Source of the DNA: Lachnospiraceae bacterium
Lineage (GTDB): Bacteria; Bacillota; Clostridia; Lachnospirales; Lachnospiraceae
NCBI GenBank assembly: GCA_017477805.1
Contig: JAFUUM010000397.1
Location: 1-5,702, forward strand
Direction: 5' to 3'
DNA: 5,702 nucleotides
In this document: piece after piece, positions 1-5,702 of the stretch
Layout of the letters: the number at the start of each line of letters is the position of its first letter
How positions within the stretch are numbered: position 1 is the stretch's first letter
The notes under the pieces: model-generated
What the model was told of the DNA's origin: nothing
Database searches by the model: none
Seen by the model: the letters and a program-made list of their open reading frames with translations, nothing else
Position numbers and translations under genes: made by a program

Positions 1-1
1 T

Positions 2-1699
2 CGCAGCTACGGCGGCACCGAATGTAGGGAGAGCAGATGCCTGAAGTATGTGAACCGTCATTATCGTCCCATTGCCGGAGGCGATTACAAACTCACCGTG
101 AAATTCGACAGTACCGACGGCGAGCAGATCTACGGTATGGGTCAGTACCAGCATTCCTACCTGAACTTAAAGGGCTGTATCCTCGATCTGGAGCAGAGAA
201 ACTCTCAGGTTTCCGTTCCCTTTGCCGTATCCTCTCTGGGCTACGGATTTTTGTGGAATAACCCTGCCGTAGGCAGAGCAAGCTTTGGCGAAAATCTCTA
301 TGAATGGACTGCGGAAGCAACCAAGGAGATGGATTATTACATCACCGTGGCTGATGACCCCAAGGGCATCTTAAAGAACTACACGGAAGCTACGGGTCAT
401 GCACCTATGATGCCGGAAGATCTGATGGGGCTTTGGCAGTGCAAACTCCGTTACCGTACCCAGAAGGAAGTTCTGGAAGTGGCCCATAAGTGCAAGGAAA
501 AGAACGTGCCCATCGACTGCATCGTCATCGATTTCTTCCACTGGACCTATCAGGGCGACTGGAAGTTTGATAAGACCTACTGGCCCGATCCCAAGGCCAT
601 GATCGATGAGCTCCACGAGATGGGGATCAAGGTTGTTGTTTCCGTATGGCCCTCCGTGGATAAGCGCAGCGAGAACTTCTACGACATGCTGGAGAGAGGT
701 CTGCTGATCAAGACAGAGCGTGGCAGCGTTCAGACCTACGATTTTCAGGGCGACTGCACAGAGATCGATCCCACCAACCCCGAAACAAGAAAGTACGTGT
801 GGGATATCTGCAAAAAGAATTATTACGACCTTGGCGTCGACATGTTCTGGCTGGATAACTCCGAGCCCGACTATGTGACCTACGATTTTGACTATTACAG
901 ATATTACCTGGGGACAGCACTGTCCTGCAGTAACATCTATCCGCAGTATTACAGCCGTATCTTCTTCGACAACGAGACGGCTCTTGGCAAAAAGGACTTC
1001 GTCAATCTGCTCCGTTCCGGTTGGGCAGGCAGCCAGAAGTATGCAAACGTCCTCTGGTCCGGCGACGTACCCAGCACCTTCGAAGCTTTCAGAGATCAGT
1101 TGTATGCGGGCCTGAACATCGGTCTTGCAGGTATTCCCTGGTGGACCACGGATATCGGCGGCTTTATGACCGATGATGTGAACGATCCCGATTTCAGACA
1201 GCTCCTCATCAGATGGTATGAGTTTGCGGTATTCTCACCCATCCTGAGAATGCATGGTGACAGAGGCCCTTATGATATCCCTGCACTGGATGACCGTGAC
1301 TTTGGCGGCGGTTACCTCCACACCGGTCAGGACAACGAACTCTGGAGCTACGGCGAAGAAAACTTCAAGATCATGAGAGACCAGCTGGATCTGCGTCTTT
1401 CCTTAAAGCCTTACATCAAGGAACTCTACCGTGAGTGTACCGAGAATGGCTCACCCCTGATCCGTACGCTGTTCTACGAGTTCCCTGAAGATGAGAAGTG
1501 CTGGAAGATCGAAGATGAGTACATGTTCGGAAGCGAGTACCTGGTGGCACCTATTCTGGAACTCAACACCTTCGAAAGAGAAGTGTATCTCCCTGCCGGC
1601 AAGTGGGAAGACATCCGGGATCACAAGGTTTACGAGGGCGGCTGCGTCATCAACGCAAAGGCACCCATCGAGTCCATCCCTGTATTCCACAGGGGTTAA
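2..1699 (+). CDS. GH31 family alpha-glycosidase (alpha-xylosidase/alpha-glucosidase type), 5' end outside window
   Basis: Retaining glycoside hydrolase that removes alpha-linked glucose or xylose from the non-reducing end of oligosaccharides. The frame is open from base 2 and already reads as GH31 N-terminal beta-sandwich (IYGMGQYQ, LNLKG, PFAVSSLGYGFLWNNP), so the gene begins upstream. The GTG at 50 is only an internal codon, and roughly 100 residues are probably missing. The (beta/alpha)8 barrel follows from about GLWQCKLRY (base 428 onward). The family nucleophile is the Asp of FWLDNSEPD (codon 854-856) and the acid/base is the Asp of LWSGD (codon 1064-1066), about 70 residues apart as expected. 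GIPWWTTDIGGF and RMHGDRGP are also conserved GH31 blocks. The protein ends at IESIPVFHRG inside the proximal C-terminal beta domain, with no distal domain. Which sugar it prefers cannot be read from the sequence; the W-S-G-D and WTTDIGGF style favours the alpha-xylosidase side. The family call is firm. Whether it is exported is unknown because the N-terminus is missing. The next gene starts 26 bases downstream, so the two are probably co-transcribed. Confidence 0.93.
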   Translation, partial: RSYGGTECRESRCLKYVNRHYRPIAGGDYKLTVKFDSTDGEQIYGMGQYQHSYLNLKGCILDLEQRNSQVSVPFAVSSLGYGFLWNNPAVGRASFGENLYEWTAEATKEMDYYITVADDPKGILKNYTEATGHAPMMPEDLMGLWQCKLRYRTQKEVLEVAHKCKEKNVPIDCIVIDFFHWTYQGDWKFDKTYWPDPKAMIDELHEMGIKVVVSVWPSVDKRSENFYDMLERGLLIKTERGSVQTYDFQGDCTEIDPTNPETRKYVWDICKKNYYDLGVDMFWLDNSEPDYVTYDFDYYRYYLGTALSCSNIYPQYYSRIFFDNETALGKKDFVNLLRSGWAGSQKYANVLWSGDVPSTFEAFRDQLYAGLNIGLAGIPWWTTDIGGFMTDDVNDPDFRQLLIRWYEFAVFSPILRMHGDRGPYDIPALDDRDFGGGYLHTGQDNELWSYGEENFKIMRDQLDLRLSLKPYIKELYRECTENGSPLIRTLFYEFPEDEKCWKIEDEYMFGSEYLVAPILELNTFEREVYLPAGKWEDIRDHKVYEGGCVINAKAPIESIPVFHRG

Positions 1700-1725
1700 T
1701 ACGATAACACAGGAAGAGGAACAAA

Positions 1726-3147
1726 ATGGAGAAAGCATATAACGTTCATTTGGGACCCGCCAAGTGCGGTCTGGACTTAGGAGACGGCAGCGAGAGAGCC
1801 GAGTATGTGAACCAGGATTACATCCTGCATAAACTGGGAAGACCCCACAGATTCGTCAACATCATGTACACCCTGTACCCCAAGGATGCCCAGTGGCCGG
1901 AACGTATCAGCGTGGCCTGTGCGGACATGAATGTGAAATGTGCCTGGGATTATCCTTACGATGATTATTTCCCCTTTGGGGCAAACGGCCAGCCCTTTGA
2001 GCAGATGCGGGACATCCGCAGACACGGCCAGGACGTGCTCCTGACGTTGACGGTGGACTGCTCCCTGGATGATGAATATCTCCGGGGCGTGGCAAGGCAG
2101 TTCCGGGAGTTCGGACGGATGCGGATCCGGATCAATCACGAGTGTAATGGCAACTGGTTTACCCACAATAAGCGCTATTCCTTTGAAGAGATCGCAGCTT
2201 TCTTCGTTCGCTTCCGGAATATCCTGAAGGAAGAAGCTCCCAATGTATCCACCATTTTCTGCGCCGGCTTTGTGACACCGGAGGGAAAAGTGGAGCATGA
2301 GGACGAGTTCCTGCCGGCTTATAAAGCAGCGGACATCTGGTCTGCGGACAGTTATCCCGCCCTCCACTACGGCTGGCCTTATGACATTGCCGAAGTGGGC
2401 GGTGGAAAGTACAAGGCCGACAACGTGATGGAGATCTACGGCCTTTTCGAAAAGACCGCAAAGCGTCTTCGGAAAGTTACCGGCCAGAAGAAACCCTTAT
2501 CCACCGCAGAGTGCAACTCCGACGGTGATGTAACGGGACCCTTCCATCAGGGCGAAGCCGTCGTAAAGTTTGCGGAAAACTTCCGTGACTTTAAGACCTC
2601 TTCCTGGTTCAACGGCATCTCCATGTACCAGTTCAGAGACCGTGGAAGGCTCGGTCTGGAGATCGAAGACCCCAACAATAACACCGTGGGTATTGAACAG
2701 CCCGTGATGGCGGATTATAAAAAACTGATCTACGATCCCTATTTCCTGCCTACCTTAAAAAAGGGTACCAAGGCAGCCTTCCCGGCAACTCTTCGCTGGG
2801 GCGGCTCCGAGGATGCGGACGGCATCGAGATCCCGGTTTCCTTCAAAAAGACTCCGGAGTTTTGCGAAGCAACCTTTGATGAGAAAGTCAGCCTGATGAT
2901 CGAGTTTGGCGGCAAGTGGTTTTATAAGGCAAAGGGTGTAAAGACCATCGACTTCATGAGCCTTTTTTTTGAAAAGCCGTTAGAGGGCAAGACCACCATT
3001 CCCATGCGGATCTTCGCAACTCCCGCCGACGGAGTAAACCCTCAGACGAGGAAAAAAGACTGGGCGGAGAACTACTACGCGAAGTTAAAGAAAGCCCCCG
3101 AATTCCGGATCCGTTATGAGGTTCCCGGCAGGGTCGGCCTCTCCTAA
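1726..3147 (+). CDS. Cytoplasmic GH26-like (clan GH-A) glycoside hydrolase, substrate unknown
   Basis: 473 residues. The ATG at 1726 is preceded by a strong purine-rich site (AGGAAGAGGA, 1711-1720) at good spacing. No signal peptide or membrane segment is visible, so it should act in the cytoplasm. Residues about 40-340 look like a (beta/alpha)8 barrel. RIRINHECNG (133-142) matches the GH26 strand-4 motif H-E-x-N-G, making Glu139 the likely acid/base. KPLSTAEC (256-263) at a strand-7-like position makes Glu262 the likely nucleophile, and their 123-residue separation suits the clan. Other barrel-like segments are DIWSADSYPALHYGWPYD (203-220) and FNGISMYQFRDRG (295-307). Residues about 350-470 form a beta-rich C-terminal module of unknown role. 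Known GH26 enzymes act mainly on beta-mannans or mixed-link beta-glucans, but most are secreted; this one is not, and its Cys after the Glu replaces the common Met. Substrate is therefore left open. It sits directly behind a GH31 alpha-glycosidase, consistent with stepwise breakdown of an imported branched oligosaccharide. It could alternatively belong to an unclassified GH-A family. Confidence 0.7.
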   Translation: MEKAYNVHLGPAKCGLDLGDGSERAEYVNQDYILHKLGRPHRFVNIMYTLYPKDAQWPERISVACADMNVKCAWDYPYDDYFPFGANGQPFEQMRDIRRHGQDVLLTLTVDCSLDDEYLRGVARQFREFGRMRIRINHECNGNWFTHNKRYSFEEIAAFFVRFRNILKEEAPNVSTIFCAGFVTPEGKVEHEDEFLPAYKAADIWSADSYPALHYGWPYDIAEVGGGKYKADNVMEIYGLFEKTAKRLRKVTGQKKPLSTAECNSDGDVTGPFHQGEAVVKFAENFRDFKTSSWFNGISMYQFRDRGRLGLEIEDPNNNTVGIEQPVMADYKKLIYDPYFLPTLKKGTKAAFPATLRWGGSEDADGIEIPVSFKKTPEFCEATFDEKVSLMIEFGGKWFYKAKGVKTIDFMSLFFEKPLEGKTTIPMRIFATPADGVNPQTRKKDWAENYYAKLKKAPEFRIRYEVPGRVGLS

Positions 3148-3152
3148 AGCAT

Positions 3153-3181
3153 TTGAAAACGGCTGTTCGGAATGATAAAAT
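3153..3181 (+). promoter_or_regulatory. Predicted sigma-A (housekeeping) promoter upstream of the AI-2E family gene
   Basis: The 69-base gap between the GH26-like gene and the next gene holds a -35 box TTGAAA (3153-3158) and a -10 box TAAAAT (3176-3181). Each matches the consensus in five of six positions, the spacer is exactly 17 bases, and a TG at 3173-3174 gives an extended -10. Transcription would start near 3188, giving a leader of about 30 bases with a GGAGG ribosome binding site at 3205-3209, 7 bases before the ATG at 3217. No stem-loop terminator is seen between the preceding stop codon and this promoter, so read-through from the glycosidase genes is also possible. Confidence 0.65.
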
Positions 3182-3216
3182 ATAAGGACTAAAGTAACAT
3201 CAACGGAGGCATATCC

Positions 3217-4404
3217 ATGAAGTTCAACAAGGACTGGCTGGAGAAAAGATGGGTCAGTTACACGGTGGCAACCTGTTCCGCGGTTGTGCTGTATCTGGGC
3301 CTGTCCAATATCAGTCTTTTGGGAAAGGCGTTTTCCGCCATCTGGAATTACGTCCATCCCATCTTTCTGGGTCTGATCTTTGCCTATATCATGAACCCTC
3401 TGATGAAGTTTTATCAGAGAAAGCTGTTTCGCAAGGTCAAGAATAATATTCTCCAGAGAAATCTGGCCATTTTACTGACCTTTATCTCTGTACTTTTATT
3501 TGTGGCACTGCTCCTTGTTCTGCTGGTGCCTCAGATCATCGAGAACATCGTAGGCATCTTCAACAACGCGGAAGCTTACGGTGCGGCCCTTCAATATGCG
3601 GCCGAAGAAGTATCCGTATTCTTTGCCAAGTTTGGCATTGATCTTTCCTCTGTGGTCACCAATGAGGACTTTTCTTTAAGCGCGTGGATGGGATCCATTT
3701 CCCAGAGCACCACTACGGTGATCAACACTTCCGGAAACATCGGACGAAGCATCTTCAACGTGCTCATCGCCCTGATCACGGCTTATTATTTTCTGGAAGA
3801 TAAAAAGAGGATGCAGGAGAGTGCCCAGAGCCTGCTCCGGGCCATCCTGCCGGAGAAGAGTTTTCGCGACGTTTCCGATTTCTGGGGACGCTGCAACAAG
3901 ATCCTGATCCATTTCATCGGTTATGATATGCTGGATGCCCTCATCGTGGGCGTCTTAAATGCCATCTTCTTATTGATCGTACGAGCTCCCAACGTTGCCC
4001 TGATCTCCGTGATCTGTGGCGTCACCAACCTGGCCCCCATCTTCGGACCGGTGGTGGGCGGAGTACTCGGTGCTTTTATCCTGGTGCTGAATAAGCCCTG
4101 GTATGCACTGGCATTCATCATTTTCACCATTATCCTGCAGACGGTGGATGGATATGTGATCAAACCGAAACTGTTCGGAAACACCCTTGGTGTTCCTTCC
4201 ATCTGGATCCTGATCTCCCTGGTTGTGGGTGGCAGGATGTTTGGTGTTTGGGGCGTGCTCCTGGCGATCCCCTTTGCGGCCATCTTTGACTTCGTGTACA
4301 AGGACATGATCTACAAAGCACTGGAGAAGCGGAAAGAAGAGCGTCGCACCCGCCGTGCAAGGAAAGAAAAAGAAGCGGCGGAAGAACCTAAGAAAGAAAC
4401 CTGA
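3217..4404 (+). CDS. AI-2E family transporter (PerM/YdiK-like integral membrane protein)
   Basis: 395-residue polytopic inner-membrane protein of the AI-2E transporter family (Pfam PF01594). Members have been linked to export of the quorum signal AI-2 (TqsA) or to ion antiport; the substrate here is not readable. Hydrophobic stretches lie at about residues 15-33, 46-66, 84-105, 176-194, 233-256, 259-291 (probably two), 297-311 and 328-358. The long polar segment at about 110-170 between the third and fourth is typical of the family. The signature is clear: SVICGVTNLAPIFGPVVGG (264-282), followed by KPKLFGNTLGVPS (316-328) and GGRMFGVWGVLLAIPF (338-353). The start is fixed by GGAGG at 3205-3209. 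The last 28 residues are a very basic then acidic cytoplasmic tail (KRKEERRTRRARKEKEAAEEPKKE), longer and more charged than the core needs. The next gene starts three bases after its stop, so it is the first gene of a tight operon with the hemerythrin-like protein. Confidence 0.92.
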   Translation: MKFNKDWLEKRWVSYTVATCSAVVLYLGLSNISLLGKAFSAIWNYVHPIFLGLIFAYIMNPLMKFYQRKLFRKVKNNILQRNLAILLTFISVLLFVALLLVLLVPQIIENIVGIFNNAEAYGAALQYAAEEVSVFFAKFGIDLSSVVTNEDFSLSAWMGSISQSTTTVINTSGNIGRSIFNVLIALITAYYFLEDKKRMQESAQSLLRAILPEKSFRDVSDFWGRCNKILIHFIGYDMLDALIVGVLNAIFLLIVRAPNVALISVICGVTNLAPIFGPVVGGVLGAFILVLNKPWYALAFIIFTIILQTVDGYVIKPKLFGNTLGVPSIWILISLVVGGRMFGVWGVLLAIPFAAIFDFVYKDMIYKALEKRKEERRTRRARKEKEAAEEPKKET

Positions 4405-4407
4405 TGC

Positions 4408-5256
4408 ATGTTTGATTTTAACTTTGACTGGCAACCGAATATGGCGACAGGCATTGAGTCTGTGGATGAACAACATCAGCAGCTGCTTCGCATCGGACGC
4501 GATATTGAGCAGTGGGTCCGGATCGGCTGCGCAGGTGTCAGTCAGAAGCAGATGGTGGATCTGCTCTGTGCCCTCAGGGACTACACCGGGTATCATTTTT
4601 ACACCGAAGAGTCGCTGATGACGGAGTGCGGCTACGAAGGCCTCCAGGAACATCAGAAAGAGCACCAGGAACTGATGAATATGGTCATGACCTACGACAT
4701 CAGCAAGCTCGCTCAAAATCCTCTGGATGCCATGAAGGAAGCTAAGGCTGCTCTGCAGGATATCGTTTTTAACCATTTGTTAAAGCAGGATATGGACTTT
4801 GCCAAAGCCTATATCAAGTACGACCTCTTCCACAAAAAGGCTGTGGATCAGAAGAAACGGGAAAAGACCGAGAATGATTATAAATTCGGTCCCGAGGTGG
4901 TGGAACTCAACATGACATCCATCCACTTAACTGCGGATATGACCTATAAGGGCCATGTCGTGATTGTTAATAAAGAGCGGAAATCCAGACTGACTTCCAT
5001 GACAGCATTGGAGAGCAGTACGTTCTTTGCGGATGTGATCCGGGCGGCAAAGGCCGTCAAAAAAGTCTTTCAGCCTGACGCGCTGGAGTATATTTATGGC
5101 GAAGATGCCGAAGAACAGCTTGTGATGCACTTACTTCCGAAGTACAAGGACATGCCGGATTTCGGAAAGGTCACGGGCATTCCCGAGGATCCAAACAAGA
5201 TGACGGAAGCGGAATGCGAGGTGCTGGTCGAGGAACTCAGAAAGGAAATCAAATAA
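4408..5256 (+). CDS. Bacteriohemerythrin fused to a C-terminal degenerate HIT-like domain
   Basis: 282 residues, no signal peptide, cytoplasmic. Residues 1-135 are a complete bacteriohemerythrin, a four-helix bundle that binds O2 at a di-iron centre. All seven ligands are visible with family spacing: His23 (DEQHQ), His63 and Glu67 (HFYTE), His82 and His86 (HQKEH), His123 and Asp128 (HLLKQD). A charged linker (about 136-160) leads to residues 163-282, which follow the HIT pattern: hydrophobic strands around KGHVVIVNKERKSRLTSMT, a helix (FFADVIRAAKAVKKVF), then QLVMHLLPKYKD (237-248) and a C-terminal helix. In HIT proteins that last segment is H-x-H-x-H-x-x-P; here the first two His are Gln237 and Val239 and only His241 remains, so nucleotidyl transfer is unlikely. 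Ordinary bacteriohemerythrins stop near residue 135. The start lies 3 bases after the AI-2E family gene's stop with only a weak purine-rich stretch upstream, so translational coupling is likely. Probable role: O2 binding, sensing or scavenging with an added ligand- or partner-binding domain. The hemerythrin call is firm; the HIT call is moderately firm and the role is inference. Confidence 0.9.
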   Translation: MFDFNFDWQPNMATGIESVDEQHQQLLRIGRDIEQWVRIGCAGVSQKQMVDLLCALRDYTGYHFYTEESLMTECGYEGLQEHQKEHQELMNMVMTYDISKLAQNPLDAMKEAKAALQDIVFNHLLKQDMDFAKAYIKYDLFHKKAVDQKKREKTENDYKFGPEVVELNMTSIHLTADMTYKGHVVIVNKERKSRLTSMTALESSTFFADVIRAAKAVKKVFQPDALEYIYGEDAEEQLVMHLLPKYKDMPDFGKVTGIPEDPNKMTEAECEVLVEELRKEIK

Positions 5257-5702
5257 ATGTCAAATAAAAAGGGGATGAGAAAGGATAAGGCGAAAGTGCT
5301 TTTGGCTTTTCTCGCCCTTTTTTTGTTTCTGGGGATCTTTACCCTGGAGGCGGACAGTGCGGGCACGGATGACCGGTATCAGACCATCTTTGATGCGGCG
5401 TATTATGCAGCCCAGTACCCGGATGTAACGGCAGTTTACGGAACGGACGCAAGAGAACTGTATCATCATTTTGTGTATCAGGGGATCAAAGAGGGGAGAA
5501 GCCCCTCTGCGGAATTTGTTTTGGACTATTACAAGGCCAATTATCCGGATCTTTCGGAGCTTGGCCATGTGAATATCTATTATTACCGTCATTACGTTCA
5601 GCAGGGAAAGGCGGAGGGAAGAGAAGCTTCCAAATTGCTTTCGAACGTGGCTGAGAGCACGGCGCAGACCCCGGTACCGAATCCTTCCGGCAATATCGTT
5701 CA
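5257..5702 (+). CDS. Secreted or membrane-anchored protein with YYxxxxPDV / GxxEGR repeats, 3' end outside window
   Basis: Open from the ATG at 5257, which abuts the preceding stop codon (TAA at 5254-5256), through to the right edge: 148 codons without a stop. AAAGGA at 5241-5246, inside the previous gene, is the likely ribosome binding site. The ATG at 5275 is less suitable because its G-run touches the codon. Residues 2-12 are basic (SNKKGMRKDKA) and 13-29 are hydrophobic (VLLAFLALFLFLGIFTL), then ADSAG gives a possible signal peptidase I site near residue 35, so the protein is exported or N-terminally anchored. No lipobox cysteine is seen. Two tandem repeats follow at about residues 45-86 and 87-126, then a Ser/Thr/Pro-rich stretch from about 127 that looks like a linker to an unseen C-terminal domain. 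Such repeats occur near the N-terminus of extracellular proteins of Clostridia with varied catalytic or binding domains; their function is not established to my knowledge. Function here is unknown. Abutment suggests co-expression with the hemerythrin gene. Confidence 0.85.
   Translation, partial: MSNKKGMRKDKAKVLLAFLALFLFLGIFTLEADSAGTDDRYQTIFDAAYYAAQYPDVTAVYGTDARELYHHFVYQGIKEGRSPSAEFVLDYYKANYPDLSELGHVNIYYYRHYVQQGKAEGREASKLLSNVAESTAQTPVPNPSGNIV
5389..5514 (+). repeat. Protein repeat unit 1 (FDAAYYAAQYPDV...GIKEGRSPS)
   Basis: Coding repeat of about 42 residues within the secreted protein. Its signposts are F-D-x-x-Y-Y, then Y-P-D-V, then an aromatic/His helix (ELYHHFVYQG), then K-E-G-R-S-P-S. 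It is repeated directly downstream in diverged form, indicating duplication at the protein level; no DNA-level identity is evident. Confidence 0.7.
5515..5634 (+). repeat. Protein repeat unit 2 (FVLDYYKANYPDL...GKAEGREAS)
   Basis: Second copy of about 40 residues. It aligns to unit 1 through D-Y-Y, Y-P-D-L, the aromatic helix YYYRHYVQQG and A-E-G-R. It is followed by the Ser/Thr/Pro-rich linker and no third copy is seen before the window ends. Confidence 0.7.

Noticed and set aside
50..52. GTG as the start codon of the GH31 gene
   Set aside because: The frame is open to the left edge and residues before it already fit the GH31 N-terminal domain; no ribosome binding site precedes it. The true start is outside the window.
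37..261. Small + strand open frame at the left edge in a different frame from GH31
   Set aside because: Arg/Ser-rich translation, overlapped throughout by conserved GH31 sequence.
1777..2367. 196-codon open frame on the minus strand inside the GH26-like gene
   Set aside because: It is fully antisense to a gene with clear catalytic motifs; no recognisable domain or ribosome binding site supports it.
3181..3186. TATAAG as the -10 box of the promoter in the gap
   Set aside because: Spacing to the TTGAAA -35 would be 22 bases; TAAAAT at 3176-3181 gives the ideal 17 and an extended TG.
3921..4307. 128-codon minus-strand open frame opposite the AI-2E family signature region
   Set aside because: It is antisense shadow of a conserved membrane-protein core, with a low-complexity Thr/Pro/Ile-rich translation.
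4404..4406. ATG overlapping the AI-2E family gene's stop codon (TGATG) as the start of the hemerythrin gene
   Set aside because: It is in the wrong frame and meets a stop codon within a few codons; the hemerythrin frame starts at the ATG at 4408.
3970..4776. 268-codon open frame on the minus strand spanning the junction of the AI-2E family and hemerythrin genes
   Set aside because: It overlaps two well-supported genes, its translation is His/Gln/Asp-rich without a recognisable domain, and it is the mirror of codon bias on the + strand.
5275..5277. Alternative ATG start for the secreted repeat protein
   Set aside because: The preceding G-run directly touches the codon, leaving no spacing for a ribosome binding site. 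The ATG at 5257 abuts the upstream stop and has AAAGGA at 10 bases; both would still leave a usable signal peptide.

Overview
The window reads as chromosomal DNA of an anaerobic Gram-positive bacterium, most likely a gut Clostridia member of the Lachnospiraceae type. This rests on moderate G+C, purine-rich ribosome binding sites of the GGAGG class, the flavour of the GH31 protein, and a secreted protein with 'YYxxxxPDV...GxxEGR' repeats of a kind I associate with that group. The taxonomic call is an inference from protein style, not from a marker gene. All five genes are on the + strand and coding density is very high; the only gap above 30 bases is the 69-base stretch 3148-3216.

Left part (2-3147): two glycoside hydrolase genes 26 bases apart. 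The first is a GH31 alpha-glycosidase (alpha-xylosidase/alpha-glucosidase type) whose 5' end lies outside the window. The second is a signal-peptide-less protein with the hallmarks of a clan GH-A barrel, closest by eye to GH26 (H-E-x-N-G acid/base motif). Together they look like the end of a cytoplasmic oligosaccharide-degradation operon.

Right part (3217-5702): a good sigma-A type promoter in the 3148-3216 gap starts what looks like a second, tightly packed operon. It encodes an AI-2E (PerM/YdiK-like) family membrane protein. Three bases later comes a bacteriohemerythrin with all seven di-iron ligands fused to a C-terminal HIT-like domain. Directly abutting it is a secreted or membrane-anchored repeat protein that runs off the right edge.

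The most unusual item is the hemerythrin-HIT fusion. Its C-terminal half follows the HIT (histidine triad) fold pattern up to the 'H-x-H-x-H-x-x-P-K-Y-K-D' segment, but the first two histidines, including the catalytic one, are replaced by Gln and Val. This suggests an O2- or redox-responsive di-iron domain coupled to a catalytically dead nucleotide-binding-type domain. No RNA genes, mobile elements, CRISPR arrays or convincing intergenic terminators were seen.
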